Shown one piece after another: positions 26,647 through 35,920 of a DNA stretch of 64,000 bases (positions are counted from its first letter, which is position 1; the number at the start of each line of letters is the position of its first letter). Made by a program: the position numbers and the translations under genes. The DNA is taken from NCBI RefSeq assembly GCF_000421625.1, contig NZ_ATXJ01000005.1, positions 1-64,000 of the forward strand, read 5' to 3'. The DNA is from Thermus islandicus DSM 21543. Lineage in GTDB: Bacteria; Deinococcota; Deinococci; Deinococcales; Thermaceae. The notes below the pieces were generated by a model. The model did not search any database, was not told the origin of the DNA, and saw nothing but the letters and a program-made list of their open reading frames with translations.

Positions 26647-27168
26647 ATGAGCCGCTTGTTACGCTTTCTCGCCGACCTGGCCACCCTGGCCCGGGCCGGG
26701 GTGGTGGGCTGGGTCCTGCTCCAGGTGGGCCTGGGGCCGGAGGCCTTGGAGCGGGTGGTTCGCCTGCTCCTCCTGGGCTGGAGCTTGGACGTTTTGGACG
26801 GGGTTCTCGCCCGGGCTTCCGGGAGGTCCTCCCCCCTGGCCGCCTGGGACTATCCCCTGGACGCGGGCCTGGCCTGGGCGGGCTGGGCCTACCTGGCGGG
26901 GGCGGGGCTTGTGCCCGCGGGGTTCGCCTGGGCCTGGATGGTTTTGGCGCTGGTCCTCCTCCTCCGCCACCCCCAGAAGAGCCTTTCCATGCTCCTCCAG
27001 GTGCCCCCCACCTTCGCGCCTTTTCTGGTGGCCTTTAGCCTGGCCCCTGCGGCCTTCCGGGAGGCGGCGCTTTGGGCGGTCCTGGCCTTGCTTCTGGACG
27101 GCCGCCGCTTCCTCGGGGTGGTGCGGGAGTTCCTGGAAGAGGCCTTCTTCGGGGGCCGCCGCGCCTGA
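26647..27168 (+). CDS. CDP-alcohol phosphatidyltransferase family membrane protein
   Basis: 173 residues with about five helices. The family signature is DVLDGVLARASGRSSP followed by LAAWDYPLDAG: D-x2-D-G-x2-A-R ... D-x3-D, with Leu at the usual Gly. It probably makes a phospholipid headgroup, but which one is not evident and it is short for PgsA. It starts five bases after the sirtuin gene. Confidence 0.75.
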   Translation: MSRLLRFLADLATLARAGVVGWVLLQVGLGPEALERVVRLLLLGWSLDVLDGVLARASGRSSPLAAWDYPLDAGLAWAGWAYLAGAGLVPAGFAWAWMVLALVLLLRHPQKSLSMLLQVPPTFAPFLVAFSLAPAAFREAALWAVLALLLDGRRFLGVVREFLEEAFFGGRRA

Positions 27169-27207
27169 TGCCCCGCCGGAAGGTTAGGGCCTTTTCCCCG
27201 TCCCGAC

Positions 27208-28506
27208 CTAGGCTTCCTCCCGCCTGCCCCGGAAGACCAGGCGGAAGGGGATCTCCTTTAGCCCCAGGTCCTCCCCGATGCGGTTTTTCAGGTAGTTCTC
27301 AAAGGCCCGGGTGACGAACTCGGGGTGGTTCACGAAAAAGACGAAGGTGGGCGGGGCCACCTGGGCCTGGGTGGCGTAGAGGATCTTGAGGGGCTTTCCC
27401 TTGAAGTTGGGGAGCCCGACCTTGCTGGTCCAGACCCCCACCCAGCGGTTCAGCTCCGAGGTGGGCACGCGGGCGTGGTTCAGCTCGTGGAGGCGCACCG
27501 CCTCCTGGAAGAGCTTGTCCAGGTTCTGCCGGGTCAGGGCGGAGGTGAAGACCCGGGGGAGGGCCTCGAGGTGGGCGAGCTTTTCCCTCAGCGCCCGCCT
27601 CACCTTGGGGGCCTCCTCCTTCTTCACCAGGTCCCACTTGGTGACGACCAAAAGGACCGGTTTGCCCCTCTCCAAGGCCTCGTTGGCGAGCTTCAGCTCC
27701 CGGTCTCCCACCTGGAAGGGGTCCATCACCAGAAGGACCACGTCCGCCTCCTCCATGGCCCGGAGGCTCCGCTTTATGGCGAGCTCCTCCACCAGGCTTT
27801 CGGGCCGCTTGCGGATCCCAGCCGTGTCCACCAGGACGAAGCGCTGGCCCCTGAAGGAAAACTCCACGTCAATGGCGTCCCGGGTCGTCCCCGGCTCCTC
27901 GGAGACGATGACCCGTTCCTCCCCTAGGATGGCGTTGAGGAGGCTGGACTTTCCCGCGTTGGGCCGGCCCACGATGGCGAGGCGGAGGCCCGCCACCTCA
28001 GGCCCGCTTTCCACCTGGCGCACGGGAAGCCTCTGCCAAATGGCCTCTATGAGCTCCTCGAGGCCCCTCGCGTGCTCGCTGGACGTAGGGATGGGGTCCC
28101 CGAAGCCCAGGGCGTAGAGGGGCCCCAGGTAGAGCTCGTGCCTGGGGTCGTCCACCTTGGTGGCCACCAGGATCACGGGCTTTCCCTTCCTCCTTAGGTA
28201 CTCCGCCACCTCGTAGTCCGCCTGGGTGAGCTCGGCCCTGCCGTCCACGGCGAAGAGGACCACCTCGGCCTCCTCCAGGGCCCGGTCCACCTTCTCCTGG
28301 ATCTTCCGCTCCCATCGGTCCCCCGACCAGAGCCCGCCCGTGTCCACCAGGAGAAAGCGGCCTTGGTCCGTCTCCACCACGCCCTCCTTGAGGTCGCGGG
28401 TGACCCCGGGCACGTCGGCCACCACCGCGCTCCGTTTCCTCAGGAGGCGGTTGAAGAGGCTGGACTTGCCCACGTTGGGCCGGCCCACGATCACGACCCT
28501 GTGCAT
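27208..28506 (-). CDS. der: Ribosome-assembly GTPase Der (EngA)
   Basis: A 432-residue double GTPase for 50S maturation. First G domain: GRPNVGKSSLFN, DTGGL, TKVD. Second: GRPNAGKSSLLN, DTAGI, TKWD. The C-terminal KH-like domain (RVPTSELNRWV ... VTRAFENYLKN) is complete. The start at 28506 is after GGGGGGAAG; the longer frame has no support. A GC hairpin, GGCGGGG with CCCCGCC, lies in the leader (28524-28541). Confidence 0.96.
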   Translation of the reverse strand: MHRVVIVGRPNVGKSSLFNRLLRKRSAVVADVPGVTRDLKEGVVETDQGRFLLVDTGGLWSGDRWERKIQEKVDRALEEAEVVLFAVDGRAELTQADYEVAEYLRRKGKPVILVATKVDDPRHELYLGPLYALGFGDPIPTSSEHARGLEELIEAIWQRLPVRQVESGPEVAGLRLAIVGRPNAGKSSLLNAILGEERVIVSEEPGTTRDAIDVEFSFRGQRFVLVDTAGIRKRPESLVEELAIKRSLRAMEEADVVLLVMDPFQVGDRELKLANEALERGKPVLLVVTKWDLVKKEEAPKVRRALREKLAHLEALPRVFTSALTRQNLDKLFQEAVRLHELNHARVPTSELNRWVGVWTSKVGLPNFKGKPLKILYATQAQVAPPTFVFFVNHPEFVTRAFENYLKNRIGEDLGLKEIPFRLVFRGRREEA

Positions 28507-28573
28507 CTTCCCCCCACGAAAAGGGGCGGGGAGGCCCCCGCCCATACCCTCCAGTTTAGCACACCCTCGGCCT

Positions 28574-30286
28574 CTAGCCCCCTCGCTCCAGAAGGAGGTA
28601 CCGGGCCTCCACCTCCCCCGCCACCTCCTCCCCCCTTAGAAGGTCCACCCCCCGGGGGACGGAAAGCCGCGCCTCCTCCTTGGCGAAGTAGGCGAGGACT
28701 TCCTGCCCCCCAAGCCTCCTGCGAAAGGCCAGGACCCCCGGGGGGGCCTCGAGGGGCAAGAGCCCCCCAAGCCTCAGCACGGGGTGGGTCTTCTTGAGGC
28801 GGACCAGGCGGCGGAAGAAGGAAAGGAGCTCTCGGTCCCAGGCCCCCTCGTCCCACGGGAAGGGGGCCCGGCAGTAGGGGTCCCCCCGCCAGACCTCGTA
28901 GGGGTTCGGCTGGGAGAGGCCAACCTCATCCCCGTAATAGATGGCGGGGCTTCCGGGGAAGGCGAAAAGGAGGGCGTAGGCGGTCTTGAAGCGCTCCTTG
29001 TCCCCCCTAAGGCGCCAGAGGGCCCGGGGGATGTCGTGGGAGGAGAGGAGGGTGTACATGCTGGGGCGGAGCTGGGGGGGAAGGGCCTGGTAGTGGTCCA
29101 AGAGGGCCCGCCAAAGGTCCTCGGCCCCCAGGGCCACGGGGCTTCCGTGGAGGTCCCGCCCCGAGAGCCAGGCCATCACCGGGTGGGCGAAGCCCGCGTA
29201 GTGCATGGCCCCGTCCAGGGTGTGGGCCCTCAAGGTAGGCACGGCGTCGTAGGAGAGCTCCCCGAAGACCAGGGCGTCCTCCCTTTCCTCCTTGGCCGCC
29301 CGGGCCAGGGCCCGGAGCCAGCGGGCGTTTTTCCGGTTCGTCCCCCCTTCCCCAAGGGAGTGGGCCACGTCCAGGCGCCAGCCGTGGGCGAGGCGCATCC
29401 AGCGGCGGACGGGGGCCTCCTTCCCGAGCACGAAGCGCTCCTGGGTAAGGGGGGAGGCGTAGTCCAGCTTGGGCATGTGCTTCACGTCCAAGAAGCTCGC
29501 GTAGGTGCCGTCGGGAAAGAAGGTGAACATGCCCCTTTCAGGCGAGCTGGGGTCCTTCAGGGCCTTCTGGAACCAGGGGTGGGTCGCCCCCACGTGGTTG
29601 AAGACCCCGTCCAAAATGAGCTTCATCCCCCGGGCCTCGAGGGCCTGGTAAAGCGCCCTAAGCGCCTCCTCCCCGCCCAGGTGGGGGTCCACCCGGCGGT
29701 AGTCCTCGGTGTCGTAGCGGTGGCTGGAGGGGCTTTGGAAGATGGGGGTGAGGTAGAGGGCCTCCACCCCGAGGGCCTCGAGGTAGGGCAGGGCCTCCAA
29801 AACGCCCCACAGATCCCCCCCGTAGAACTCCCGGGCCCCGTCCTCCCCGGGAGGCTCGTGCCAGGCCTTCTTTCGGATGGGTTTCCCCCCGTAAAGCCAG
29901 GCCCCGTCCTTGGGGGCTAGCTCCGGGCGCCCCTGGCGGAAGCGGTCGGGAAAGATCTGGTAAAAGACCGCCCCCAGGGCCCACTCCGGAGGGAGGGGCT
30001 TCGTGAGGAGGTGGAAGAAGCGGTCGTAGCGGGGAAGGGTCTTCTCCAGTCCGTGGCTTCCCCAAAAGCCTTCGGGAAGGCGGAAGGCGTAGCGGAAGGG
30101 GCTCGCGTGGACGGGAACGCGCGCCTTCAGGCCCCCTTCCCAGGGCTCCATGGGCTTCGTGTGGAGCTCCCCATCCCGCTCAAAGAGGAGAAGCCCCTCC
30201 TTGGCCTCCGTTTCCAGCCGGATCTCCACCTCCTCCCCCAGCTCGGGAAAAGGAGGGTGGAGGTGCTCGAGGTCGTGGTAGTTCAT
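28574..30286 (-). CDS. GH13 alpha-amylase-family glycosidase (neopullulanase/cyclomaltodextrinase-like)
   Basis: A 570-residue enzyme without signal peptide, so cytoplasmic. It probably hydrolyses imported maltodextrins. An N-terminal beta-sandwich (about 1-120) precedes the TIM barrel. GH13 blocks in order: DGVFNHVG, GWRLDVAHSLG (nucleophile Asp), VFGELS (acid Glu), LLSSHDIPR (Asp; Ser replaces the common Asn), and YYGDEVGLSQPN. It overlaps malG (ATGA), tying it to the maltose importer. The exact specificity cannot be read. Confidence 0.88.
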   Translation of the reverse strand: MNYHDLEHLHPPFPELGEEVEIRLETEAKEGLLLFERDGELHTKPMEPWEGGLKARVPVHASPFRYAFRLPEGFWGSHGLEKTLPRYDRFFHLLTKPLPPEWALGAVFYQIFPDRFRQGRPELAPKDGAWLYGGKPIRKKAWHEPPGEDGAREFYGGDLWGVLEALPYLEALGVEALYLTPIFQSPSSHRYDTEDYRRVDPHLGGEEALRALYQALEARGMKLILDGVFNHVGATHPWFQKALKDPSSPERGMFTFFPDGTYASFLDVKHMPKLDYASPLTQERFVLGKEAPVRRWMRLAHGWRLDVAHSLGEGGTNRKNARWLRALARAAKEEREDALVFGELSYDAVPTLRAHTLDGAMHYAGFAHPVMAWLSGRDLHGSPVALGAEDLWRALLDHYQALPPQLRPSMYTLLSSHDIPRALWRLRGDKERFKTAYALLFAFPGSPAIYYGDEVGLSQPNPYEVWRGDPYCRAPFPWDEGAWDRELLSFFRRLVRLKKTHPVLRLGGLLPLEAPPGVLAFRRRLGGQEVLAYFAKEEARLSVPRGVDLLRGEEVAGEVEARYLLLERGG

Positions 30287-31602
30287 TCTTTCACGGCCCC
30301 CGCGGTGTAGCCGGAGACGAAGTATTGCTGGAACCCGTAGAAGAGGAAGAGGATGGGCAAGGATCCCAAGACGCTCGCCGCGGCGAAGACCCCCCACTTG
30401 GTCTGGAACTGCCCCGTGGTGAAGCTCCTTAAGCCCACGCCCACGTTCCAGCTCTCCACCCCGGTGAGGACCAGGTTGGCCAGGACGAACTCCGAGTAGG
30501 TGCCCACGAACTGGAGGAGGAAGATGAAGACGAACATGGGGGCGGAAAGGGGAAGGAGGATCCGGGTGAAGACCTGCCACTTCGTGGCCCCGTCCACCAT
30601 GGCCGCCTCCTCGAGGCTCGGGCTGAGGCTCTCCAGGTAGCCCTTGTAGACCCAGGTGCCGAAGCTGATGATCCCCCCGGAGTAGGCCAGGACGAGCCCG
30701 GTAAAGGTGTTCAGGAGGTCTAGCCGCGAGAGGAGGTAGTAGATGGCCACCAGGGCCAAAAACCCCGGGAACATCTGGACGAAGATGAAGAAGAGGAGGA
30801 GGGGATAGCGGCCGGGCAGGTGGCGGAAGCGGGCGAAGGCATACCCTGCCGTAGCGGTGAGCAAAACGGCGAGGAGGCCGGTTAGGCCGGAGATCAGGAA
30901 GGTGTTCCGCACCCAGAGGAGGAACTTGGCCTCGGTACCCTGCCCGGTGAACTGCCGGGGGGAGAGGAGAAGGACCAGAGCGAAGACGGCCAGGGCCAGG
31001 AGGAGGAGGAGCCTTCCTTGCCACAGGTCCATCCACGCTTCCTGCGGTAGAAGCCGCCTTAGGAGCCCGATGCCCGCCACCCCCAGGAGGGCGAGCCCCG
31101 CGAGGAGGGCGAGCCTCACCTGGTAGGGATAGAGGACCACGCCTTCCACCAGCTTGGCGTAGTTCTCCAGGGAGGGCGCGGGCAGGTAGGGGACGACCTT
31201 GGCATCCAGGAGGAGGAACCCGGTTTCGGGCCTTTTGAAGCTGAAAAGGTTGTTGGTGGGGTCAAAGCTCGCCGCCACCACCTGGACCACCGGGTAGTAG
31301 ACGAGGAGGATCAGGACCCAGAGGAAGAGGTGGGTCACCCCCTGGAGGAAGAGGGGCCAAGGGCTCCGCCGCTTCCCCTGAAGGCGGTTGGTGAGGGCCA
31401 CGTAGGCCAGGCTGTAGAGGAGGAGGAAAAGGGCGAGGAGGAGGAACCCTCCCAGGGCGTAGACCCAGCCGTAGGGCACGAAGACGCTCCCGAAGGCCAC
31501 CTGTTTGCGGTAGGAGCCCTCGTCAAAGAGGCGGTTCACCGCAAACCAGTAGACCCCGTAGAGGGCAAGCCCCGAAAGGAGAAAGGCCAAGAGCCGCCGC
31601 AT
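30283..31602 (-). CDS. malG: Maltose/maltodextrin ABC permease MalG, enlarged
   Basis: A 439-residue inner-membrane permease. The conserved ABC-binding loop EEAAMVDGATKWQVFTRILLPL is near residue 340. A core of six helices fills the C-terminal half (about 225-435). MalG proteins are usually about 280-300 residues. Here about 150 extra residues with two or three helices and a periplasmic part (PTNNLFSFKRPETGF) precede the core. One base separates it from malF. Confidence 0.88.
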   Translation of the reverse strand: MRRLLAFLLSGLALYGVYWFAVNRLFDEGSYRKQVAFGSVFVPYGWVYALGGFLLLALFLLLYSLAYVALTNRLQGKRRSPWPLFLQGVTHLFLWVLILLVYYPVVQVVAASFDPTNNLFSFKRPETGFLLLDAKVVPYLPAPSLENYAKLVEGVVLYPYQVRLALLAGLALLGVAGIGLLRRLLPQEAWMDLWQGRLLLLLALAVFALVLLLSPRQFTGQGTEAKFLLWVRNTFLISGLTGLLAVLLTATAGYAFARFRHLPGRYPLLLFFIFVQMFPGFLALVAIYYLLSRLDLLNTFTGLVLAYSGGIISFGTWVYKGYLESLSPSLEEAAMVDGATKWQVFTRILLPLSAPMFVFIFLLQFVGTYSEFVLANLVLTGVESWNVGVGLRSFTTGQFQTKWGVFAAASVLGSLPILFLFYGFQQYFVSGYTAGAVKE

Positions 31603-32931
31603 CTACCGCACCTCCCTTAAGGCCCCCGTGACCCGGAAGTTCACCAGGCTGATGGCCACGGTGATGGCGAAGATGAGGAGGCTGATGGCCGCCCCAAGGC
31701 CGTAGGCGGACTGCCCCTCGGCGCTGAAGGCCGTCTTGTAGGCCCAGGAGATGAGGATGTCCGTGGACTGGGCGGTGGCGAGCCTGCCCTCCTGGGCCGG
31801 CCCTCCCCCGGTGAGCAGGTAGATGATATAGAAGTTGTTGAAGTTGTAGGCAAAGGAGGAGAGGAGGATGGGCACCATGGGCTTTTCCAATAGGGGGAGG
31901 GTGATGCCGAAGAGGGCCTGCCAGGGAGTGGCCCCGTCCACCTTGGCCGCCTCGTAAAGCTCGTCGGGAATGGTGGAAAGAGCTCCCAGGGTGGCGGTCA
32001 TCATGTAGGGGAAGCCGAGCCAGAGGTTGACGAGGAGGATGGCCACCTTGGCCCAGTCGGGGTCGTTGAGCCAGGGGATGGGGTAGACGCCCAAGACCCC
32101 GAGAAGGCGGTTGATGGCCCCGAAGTTGTAGTTGAGCAGGGCCACCCAGACCTGCACGGTGATCACGCCGGGAAGGGCCCAGGACACGATGAGGACCGTG
32201 CGGTAGAAGTTCCGGAGCTTGAGGCCCTTGTTGTTGAGGACGAGGCCCAGGATAAGGCCCAAAAGGGCGTTCAGGAGCACCGTGCTGGCGGCGAACACCA
32301 CGTTCCAGAGGAAGACGGGAAGGAGGGCCTGGCTTGCCTGGGAGAGGATGAAGGCGAAGTTCCTTAGGCCCACGAAGCGGAAGGCGTTCACCTTGGCCAC
32401 GTACTCCACCCTAAAGGGCGGGACGCGGTCCAGGACAAGGGCCGCTCCTTCGGCCCGGGCGATCCTGGCGCGCAGGCGGTGCCCTTCGGCGTAGACCTCC
32501 ACGACCTCCCCCTGGCAGGGGTCGCACCGCAGGGCTTCCCGTACCGGTGCCTCCAGGAGGAGCCTTGGGCCCTCCTGCCCCACCACCCGGGTTTCGGTGG
32601 AGCGGTCGGGGAAGCCGTTCCGCTTTCCGGAGTAGTCGGTGAAGGCCAGGTACAGGGTGAGGCCCACCGGGTAAAGGGTGAAGACCAGGAGGAAGGAGAG
32701 GGCGGGAAGGAAGTAGTACCAGTCGGTAAGCCAAGGGAAGCGCCGGCCCAGGGCCACGGCCCCGGGGAGGAGGACCAGGAGGGCCACCGCTAGGATGGTC
32801 CAGCCCGGGGGGGCCAGGTAAACCTCCAGGAGGAAGTAGGCCAGGAGGCCCGCGCCCGTGGAGAGGAGGAGGAGGCCCAGGAGGAGGCCCAGGGCCAGGA
32901 GGAAGCCTTTAAGGCCGGGAGGGTGTCTCAT
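31603..32931 (-). CDS. malF: Maltose/maltodextrin ABC permease MalF
   Basis: A 442-residue permease with eight or so helices. A periplasmic domain (about 120-195) contains a CDPC motif, then the core with the EAA loop LYEAAKVDGATPWQALFGITLPL. No malK is next to it, so the ATPase is shared and encoded elsewhere. Confidence 0.9.
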   Translation of the reverse strand: MRHPPGLKGFLLALGLLLGLLLLSTGAGLLAYFLLEVYLAPPGWTILAVALLVLLPGAVALGRRFPWLTDWYYFLPALSFLLVFTLYPVGLTLYLAFTDYSGKRNGFPDRSTETRVVGQEGPRLLLEAPVREALRCDPCQGEVVEVYAEGHRLRARIARAEGAALVLDRVPPFRVEYVAKVNAFRFVGLRNFAFILSQASQALLPVFLWNVVFAASTVLLNALLGLILGLVLNNKGLKLRNFYRTVLIVSWALPGVITVQVWVALLNYNFGAINRLLGVLGVYPIPWLNDPDWAKVAILLVNLWLGFPYMMTATLGALSTIPDELYEAAKVDGATPWQALFGITLPLLEKPMVPILLSSFAYNFNNFYIIYLLTGGGPAQEGRLATAQSTDILISWAYKTAFSAEGQSAYGLGAAISLLIFAITVAISLVNFRVTGALREVR

Positions 32932-32941
32932 GGTCCAAGAA

Positions 32942-32975
32942 GCCCCCCACAGGAGGGGAAGGCCCTGTGGGGGGC
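32942..32975 (-). terminator. Intercistronic hairpin between malE and malF
   Basis: GCCCCCCACAG (32942-32952) and CTGTGGGGGGC (32965-32975) are perfect 11-base arms with a 12-base loop. It directly follows the malE stop and has no T-run. It would protect upstream malE mRNA and lower readthrough, giving more binding protein than permease. Confidence 0.65.
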
Positions 32976-32985
32976 AGGCATGGGG

Positions 32986-34182
32986 CTACTTGCCGATGGC
33001 CTTCTTGATCTCGGCCACCATGTCCTCCACGATCTTCCTCACGTTGGAGTCAGGCCGCTGGATGGCGAGGCTGATGGCGTTCCCCCAGGGTCCCCAGACC
33101 TTGCCCATCTCGGGGATGTTGGGCATGGGGGTGCCCAGGGGGAAGACCCGGGAGAAGCCCGCCACCACGGGGTCCCTTTCCAGGGCCTTCACGGCGCTCT
33201 TGGAAACGGGGATGCGGCCGCCCGCCTGGTTGAAGGAGACCAGGTTCCGCCCGCTCACCAGGGTCTTGGCGAAGTTCACCGCAGCGGTCTTGTTCTTGGA
33301 GTAGGCGTTCACCACCACCCCCTGCACCCCCAGGAAGGGCCCCCAGGGCCCCTTGGCCCCGGGCGGCGTGGGGAAGGGGGCGATGCCGAAGTCAATCTTG
33401 GCCTTCTTGTAGTCCCCCAGGGCCCAGGGGCCGTTGATGATCATGGCCAGCGCCCCGTCCTTGAAGGCTCCGTCGGCCACCCCGTAGTCCACCCCTTCGG
33501 GCACCAGGTTGTACTTGAAGCGGAGGTCCTTGATGAACTGGAGGGCCTTTTCCCCCGCCTCGCCCCCGATGAGGAGCCTCGAGGGGTCCAGGTTGCCCCG
33601 GGCGTCCTTGGCGAAGACGCCCTCCGCCCCGAAGGCCTTGAAGAAGCCGAAGTTGAAGTAGGGGTCGCCGATGTTGTAGAGGAAGCCGAAGGTGGACCCC
33701 GTGGTGAACCGCTTGGCCAGGTCCAAAAACTCCTCAAAGGTCTTGGGGGGCTCCTTCACGTACTTCTTGTTGTAGATGAGGGCCACGCTCTCGGCGAAGG
33801 CGGGCAGGCCCATGAGCTTGCCCCCAAAGGTGAAGGCCTCCACGGCCACGGGCTGGAGGTCGGAGAGGTAGCTTGGGGTCACGTACTTGCCCATGGGCTC
33901 CAGGACCCCGGCCTGGGCCATCTCCCCGAGCCAGTCGTGGGGGATGGAGACCACGAGGTCCGCCGCCTGCCCCTGGGGGGCCCCCAGGATGAACTTCTGC
34001 TTGATGTCCCCGAAGGGAACCTCCACCACCTCCACCGGGGTCCCCGAGGCTTTGGTGAAGGCCTGGGCCTGGGCTTTGAGCCACTCCAGCTCGGGGCCGC
34101 CGAAGTGGGTCCAAACCGTGATCTTCCCCTGGGCGAGGGCCAAGGAGAGGCCAAGGGCCAAAACCGCCAGCGTCTGCCTCAT
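32986..34182 (-). CDS. malE: Maltose/maltodextrin-binding protein
   Basis: A 398-residue cluster 1 solute-binding protein. The signal peptide is cleaved near LALAQ (18). KITVWTHFGGPELEWL, AESVALIYNKKYV, MIINGPWALGDYKKA and the C-terminal two-lobe pattern are typical. It delivers maltose, trehalose or maltodextrin to MalFG. A TATACT hexamer (34250-34245, minus) sits 62 bases upstream, with a GGAGGTGGG ribosome site before the ATG. Confidence 0.92.
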   Translation of the reverse strand: MRQTLAVLALGLSLALAQGKITVWTHFGGPELEWLKAQAQAFTKASGTPVEVVEVPFGDIKQKFILGAPQGQAADLVVSIPHDWLGEMAQAGVLEPMGKYVTPSYLSDLQPVAVEAFTFGGKLMGLPAFAESVALIYNKKYVKEPPKTFEEFLDLAKRFTTGSTFGFLYNIGDPYFNFGFFKAFGAEGVFAKDARGNLDPSRLLIGGEAGEKALQFIKDLRFKYNLVPEGVDYGVADGAFKDGALAMIINGPWALGDYKKAKIDFGIAPFPTPPGAKGPWGPFLGVQGVVVNAYSKNKTAAVNFAKTLVSGRNLVSFNQAGGRIPVSKSAVKALERDPVVAGFSRVFPLGTPMPNIPEMGKVWGPWGNAISLAIQRPDSNVRKIVEDMVAEIKKAIGK

Positions 34183-34244
34183 ATCCCACCTCCAGGCGCG
34201 TGGTAGCGTTTCCGCATAGGTTTTTCAGCGCGCCTTCGGGGCCA

Positions 34245-34250
34245 AGTATA
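34245..34250 (-). promoter_or_regulatory. malE -10 element
   Basis: TATACT on the minus strand, 62 bases before malE. The possible -35 TTGCGC is only 15 bases away. The leader between -10 and start contains GTAGCGTTTCCGCATAG (34203-34219), which has a LacI-type look but weak symmetry. Confidence 0.4.
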
Positions 34251-34275
34251 CCACCTAATGCCGGAGCGCAACCCC

Positions 34276-35307
34276 CTAAAGGAGGGCCCGCGCCACCTCA
34301 AAGGCGATGAGGGCCAGGATGCCCACCTCCACCGCCTGGCTCCTCAGGTGAGCCACCTCCTCCGTGACCATGGCGTAGGTGGCCTCGAGGGCCCGAAGCT
34401 TCTCCTCCAGGCTCCTTTCCAGCTCCCGCGCCCCGTAGAGCTCCAGGGCGGCCCGGTAGATCTTGGCGTAAAAGAGGTCCTCGGTGATGCGCAAGGCACC
34501 CTCCATCCTGGCCTTCACGTCGGCGATCTCCGCGTGCCGGGCCATGAGGCGGCGGCGGAGGCGCTGCAGCCTCCCGTACCCCCAAACCCCCCGCTGTCTC
34601 AGGACCAGGGGCACCGCTTCCAGCTCCTCCGTGAGCACCCGGTCGTAGTAGGAGAGCTCCAGAAGCTGGGCGTGGACGAACTCCACCAGGTCGGCCACGT
34701 CCCAGATTCCCTCCGAGTCCAGGATGAGGATCCGGTCAAAGCCGAGAAGCGCCAGGTCCTCCGTGGAGTAGCTGTAGCGGTAGCGGGCCATCTCCCGGCG
34801 CACCTCGGGGGCGAACTCCTCCCGGGTCCCCATCCACAAGGGGGTGAGGTCCACCGGGGGCTTATGGGCCTTGGCCCCTTCCAGGCCCAGGGCGTGGTAG
34901 ACGGTAAACTCCTCGGAGAGGCGCTTTTCCTCCGGGCGGAGGAGAGCCCCTTGGAGGTAGGGCTCGAGGGCGGCGAGCTCGGCCAGAAAAAACCCTTCCC
35001 AAAAGGGGAGCTCGGGGAGGGTGAGGGCCTTTTCTAGGAAGGTCTCCCAAGGCACCCTCTCTCCCAGGTGGATCCGGAAGGAGAGGGAGGCCACCCCGAA
35101 CTCGTAGAGCCGGGCGGTGAGGAGGCCAAAGACCCCTTCCACGCTCCGCACCCCAAGCTCTAGCTGGGCCGGGGGGTTCTGGAAGCGCACCGCCCCCAGC
35201 CTTGGCCGGGAAAGCCTGAGCCTCGGGGTCGCTAGGCGGCTTAGGTCAATCTCGTCCGCCAGGTCGTAGAGGCGGTAGAGGGCGAGGTGGGGGGAGAGGA
35301 GGTTCAT
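34276..35307 (-). CDS. RMD1/YagE-like (DUF155-type) membrane-associated protein
   Basis: 343 residues. The second half is a long amphipathic helical region (YYDRVLTEELEAVPLVL to LEEKLRALEATYAMV) ending in one hydrophobic helix (AVEVGILALIAFEVARALL). That layout resembles the RMD1/YagE family. The first half is alpha/beta with no recognised motif. It overlaps rdgB by four bases. Function unknown; the family name is tentative. Confidence 0.5.
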   Translation of the reverse strand: MNLLSPHLALYRLYDLADEIDLSRLATPRLRLSRPRLGAVRFQNPPAQLELGVRSVEGVFGLLTARLYEFGVASLSFRIHLGERVPWETFLEKALTLPELPFWEGFFLAELAALEPYLQGALLRPEEKRLSEEFTVYHALGLEGAKAHKPPVDLTPLWMGTREEFAPEVRREMARYRYSYSTEDLALLGFDRILILDSEGIWDVADLVEFVHAQLLELSYYDRVLTEELEAVPLVLRQRGVWGYGRLQRLRRRLMARHAEIADVKARMEGALRITEDLFYAKIYRAALELYGARELERSLEEKLRALEATYAMVTEEVAHLRSQAVEVGILALIAFEVARALL

Positions 35308-35915
35308 TCCAGCCTGGAGACCTCCCGGGGTGGGGGACCCTCCCTGTAGGCCTCGAGGAGGGCCTTAAGCGCTCTTCCCCGGTGGGAGTGGCGGGCCTTC
35401 TCCTCCGGGGTCATCTCCGCAAAGGTCTTCCCCGCCTCGGGCACGAAGAAGAGGGGGTCGTAGCCAAAGCCCCCTTCCCCCCGGGGGGCCTCCAGGATCA
35501 CCCCCTCCACGCTCCCCTCATAGGCCTCGGCGTGCCCGTCGGGGTAGGCCAGGACCAAAACGGCCACGAAACGGGCCTTCCGCTCCTCCCCCTTGAGGTG
35601 GCGCATCCTCTCCAGGAGGTAGACGTTCCGCTCCCGGTCGGTCTCCCTTCCCCCGTAGCGGGCGGAGTAGACCCCCGGCTCCCCGCCCAGGGCGGGCACC
35701 ACCAGGCCCGAGTCGTCGGCGAGGGCGGGGAGGTCCGTGGCCTTGGCCACAAAGGCGGCCTTGAGGAGGGCGTTCTCCAGGAAGGTGGCCCCGGTCTCCT
35801 TGGGCATGCGCAAGGGGAAGTCGGCCAAGGAAAGGAGGGTCCAGCCCAGGGGGGCTAGGCCCAGGGTGAGCTCCCGCACCTTGCCGGGGTTGGAGGTGGC
35901 CAGGACCAGGCGCAT
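35304..35915 (-). CDS. rdgB: Non-canonical purine NTP pyrophosphatase (RdgB/HAM1)
   Basis: A 203-residue enzyme removing ITP, dITP and XTP. Typical blocks: LATSNPGKVREL, ETGATFLENALLKA, ALADDSGLVVPAL, GVYSARYGG, GGFGYDPLFF and EEKARHSHRGRAL. It starts five bases after the LOG gene and overlaps the next gene. Confidence 0.95.
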   Translation of the reverse strand: MRLVLATSNPGKVRELTLGLAPLGWTLLSLADFPLRMPKETGATFLENALLKAAFVAKATDLPALADDSGLVVPALGGEPGVYSARYGGRETDRERNVYLLERMRHLKGEERKARFVAVLVLAYPDGHAEAYEGSVEGVILEAPRGEGGFGYDPLFFVPEAGKTFAEMTPEEKARHSHRGRALKALLEAYREGPPPREVSRLE

Positions 35916-35920
35916 CCCCT

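Noticed and set aside
32923-34206. Long plus-strand frame opposite malE
   Set aside because: It mirrors malE codons; composition is Gly/Leu/Val-rich without any fold, and malE is certain. GC-rich DNA leaves antisense frames open by chance.
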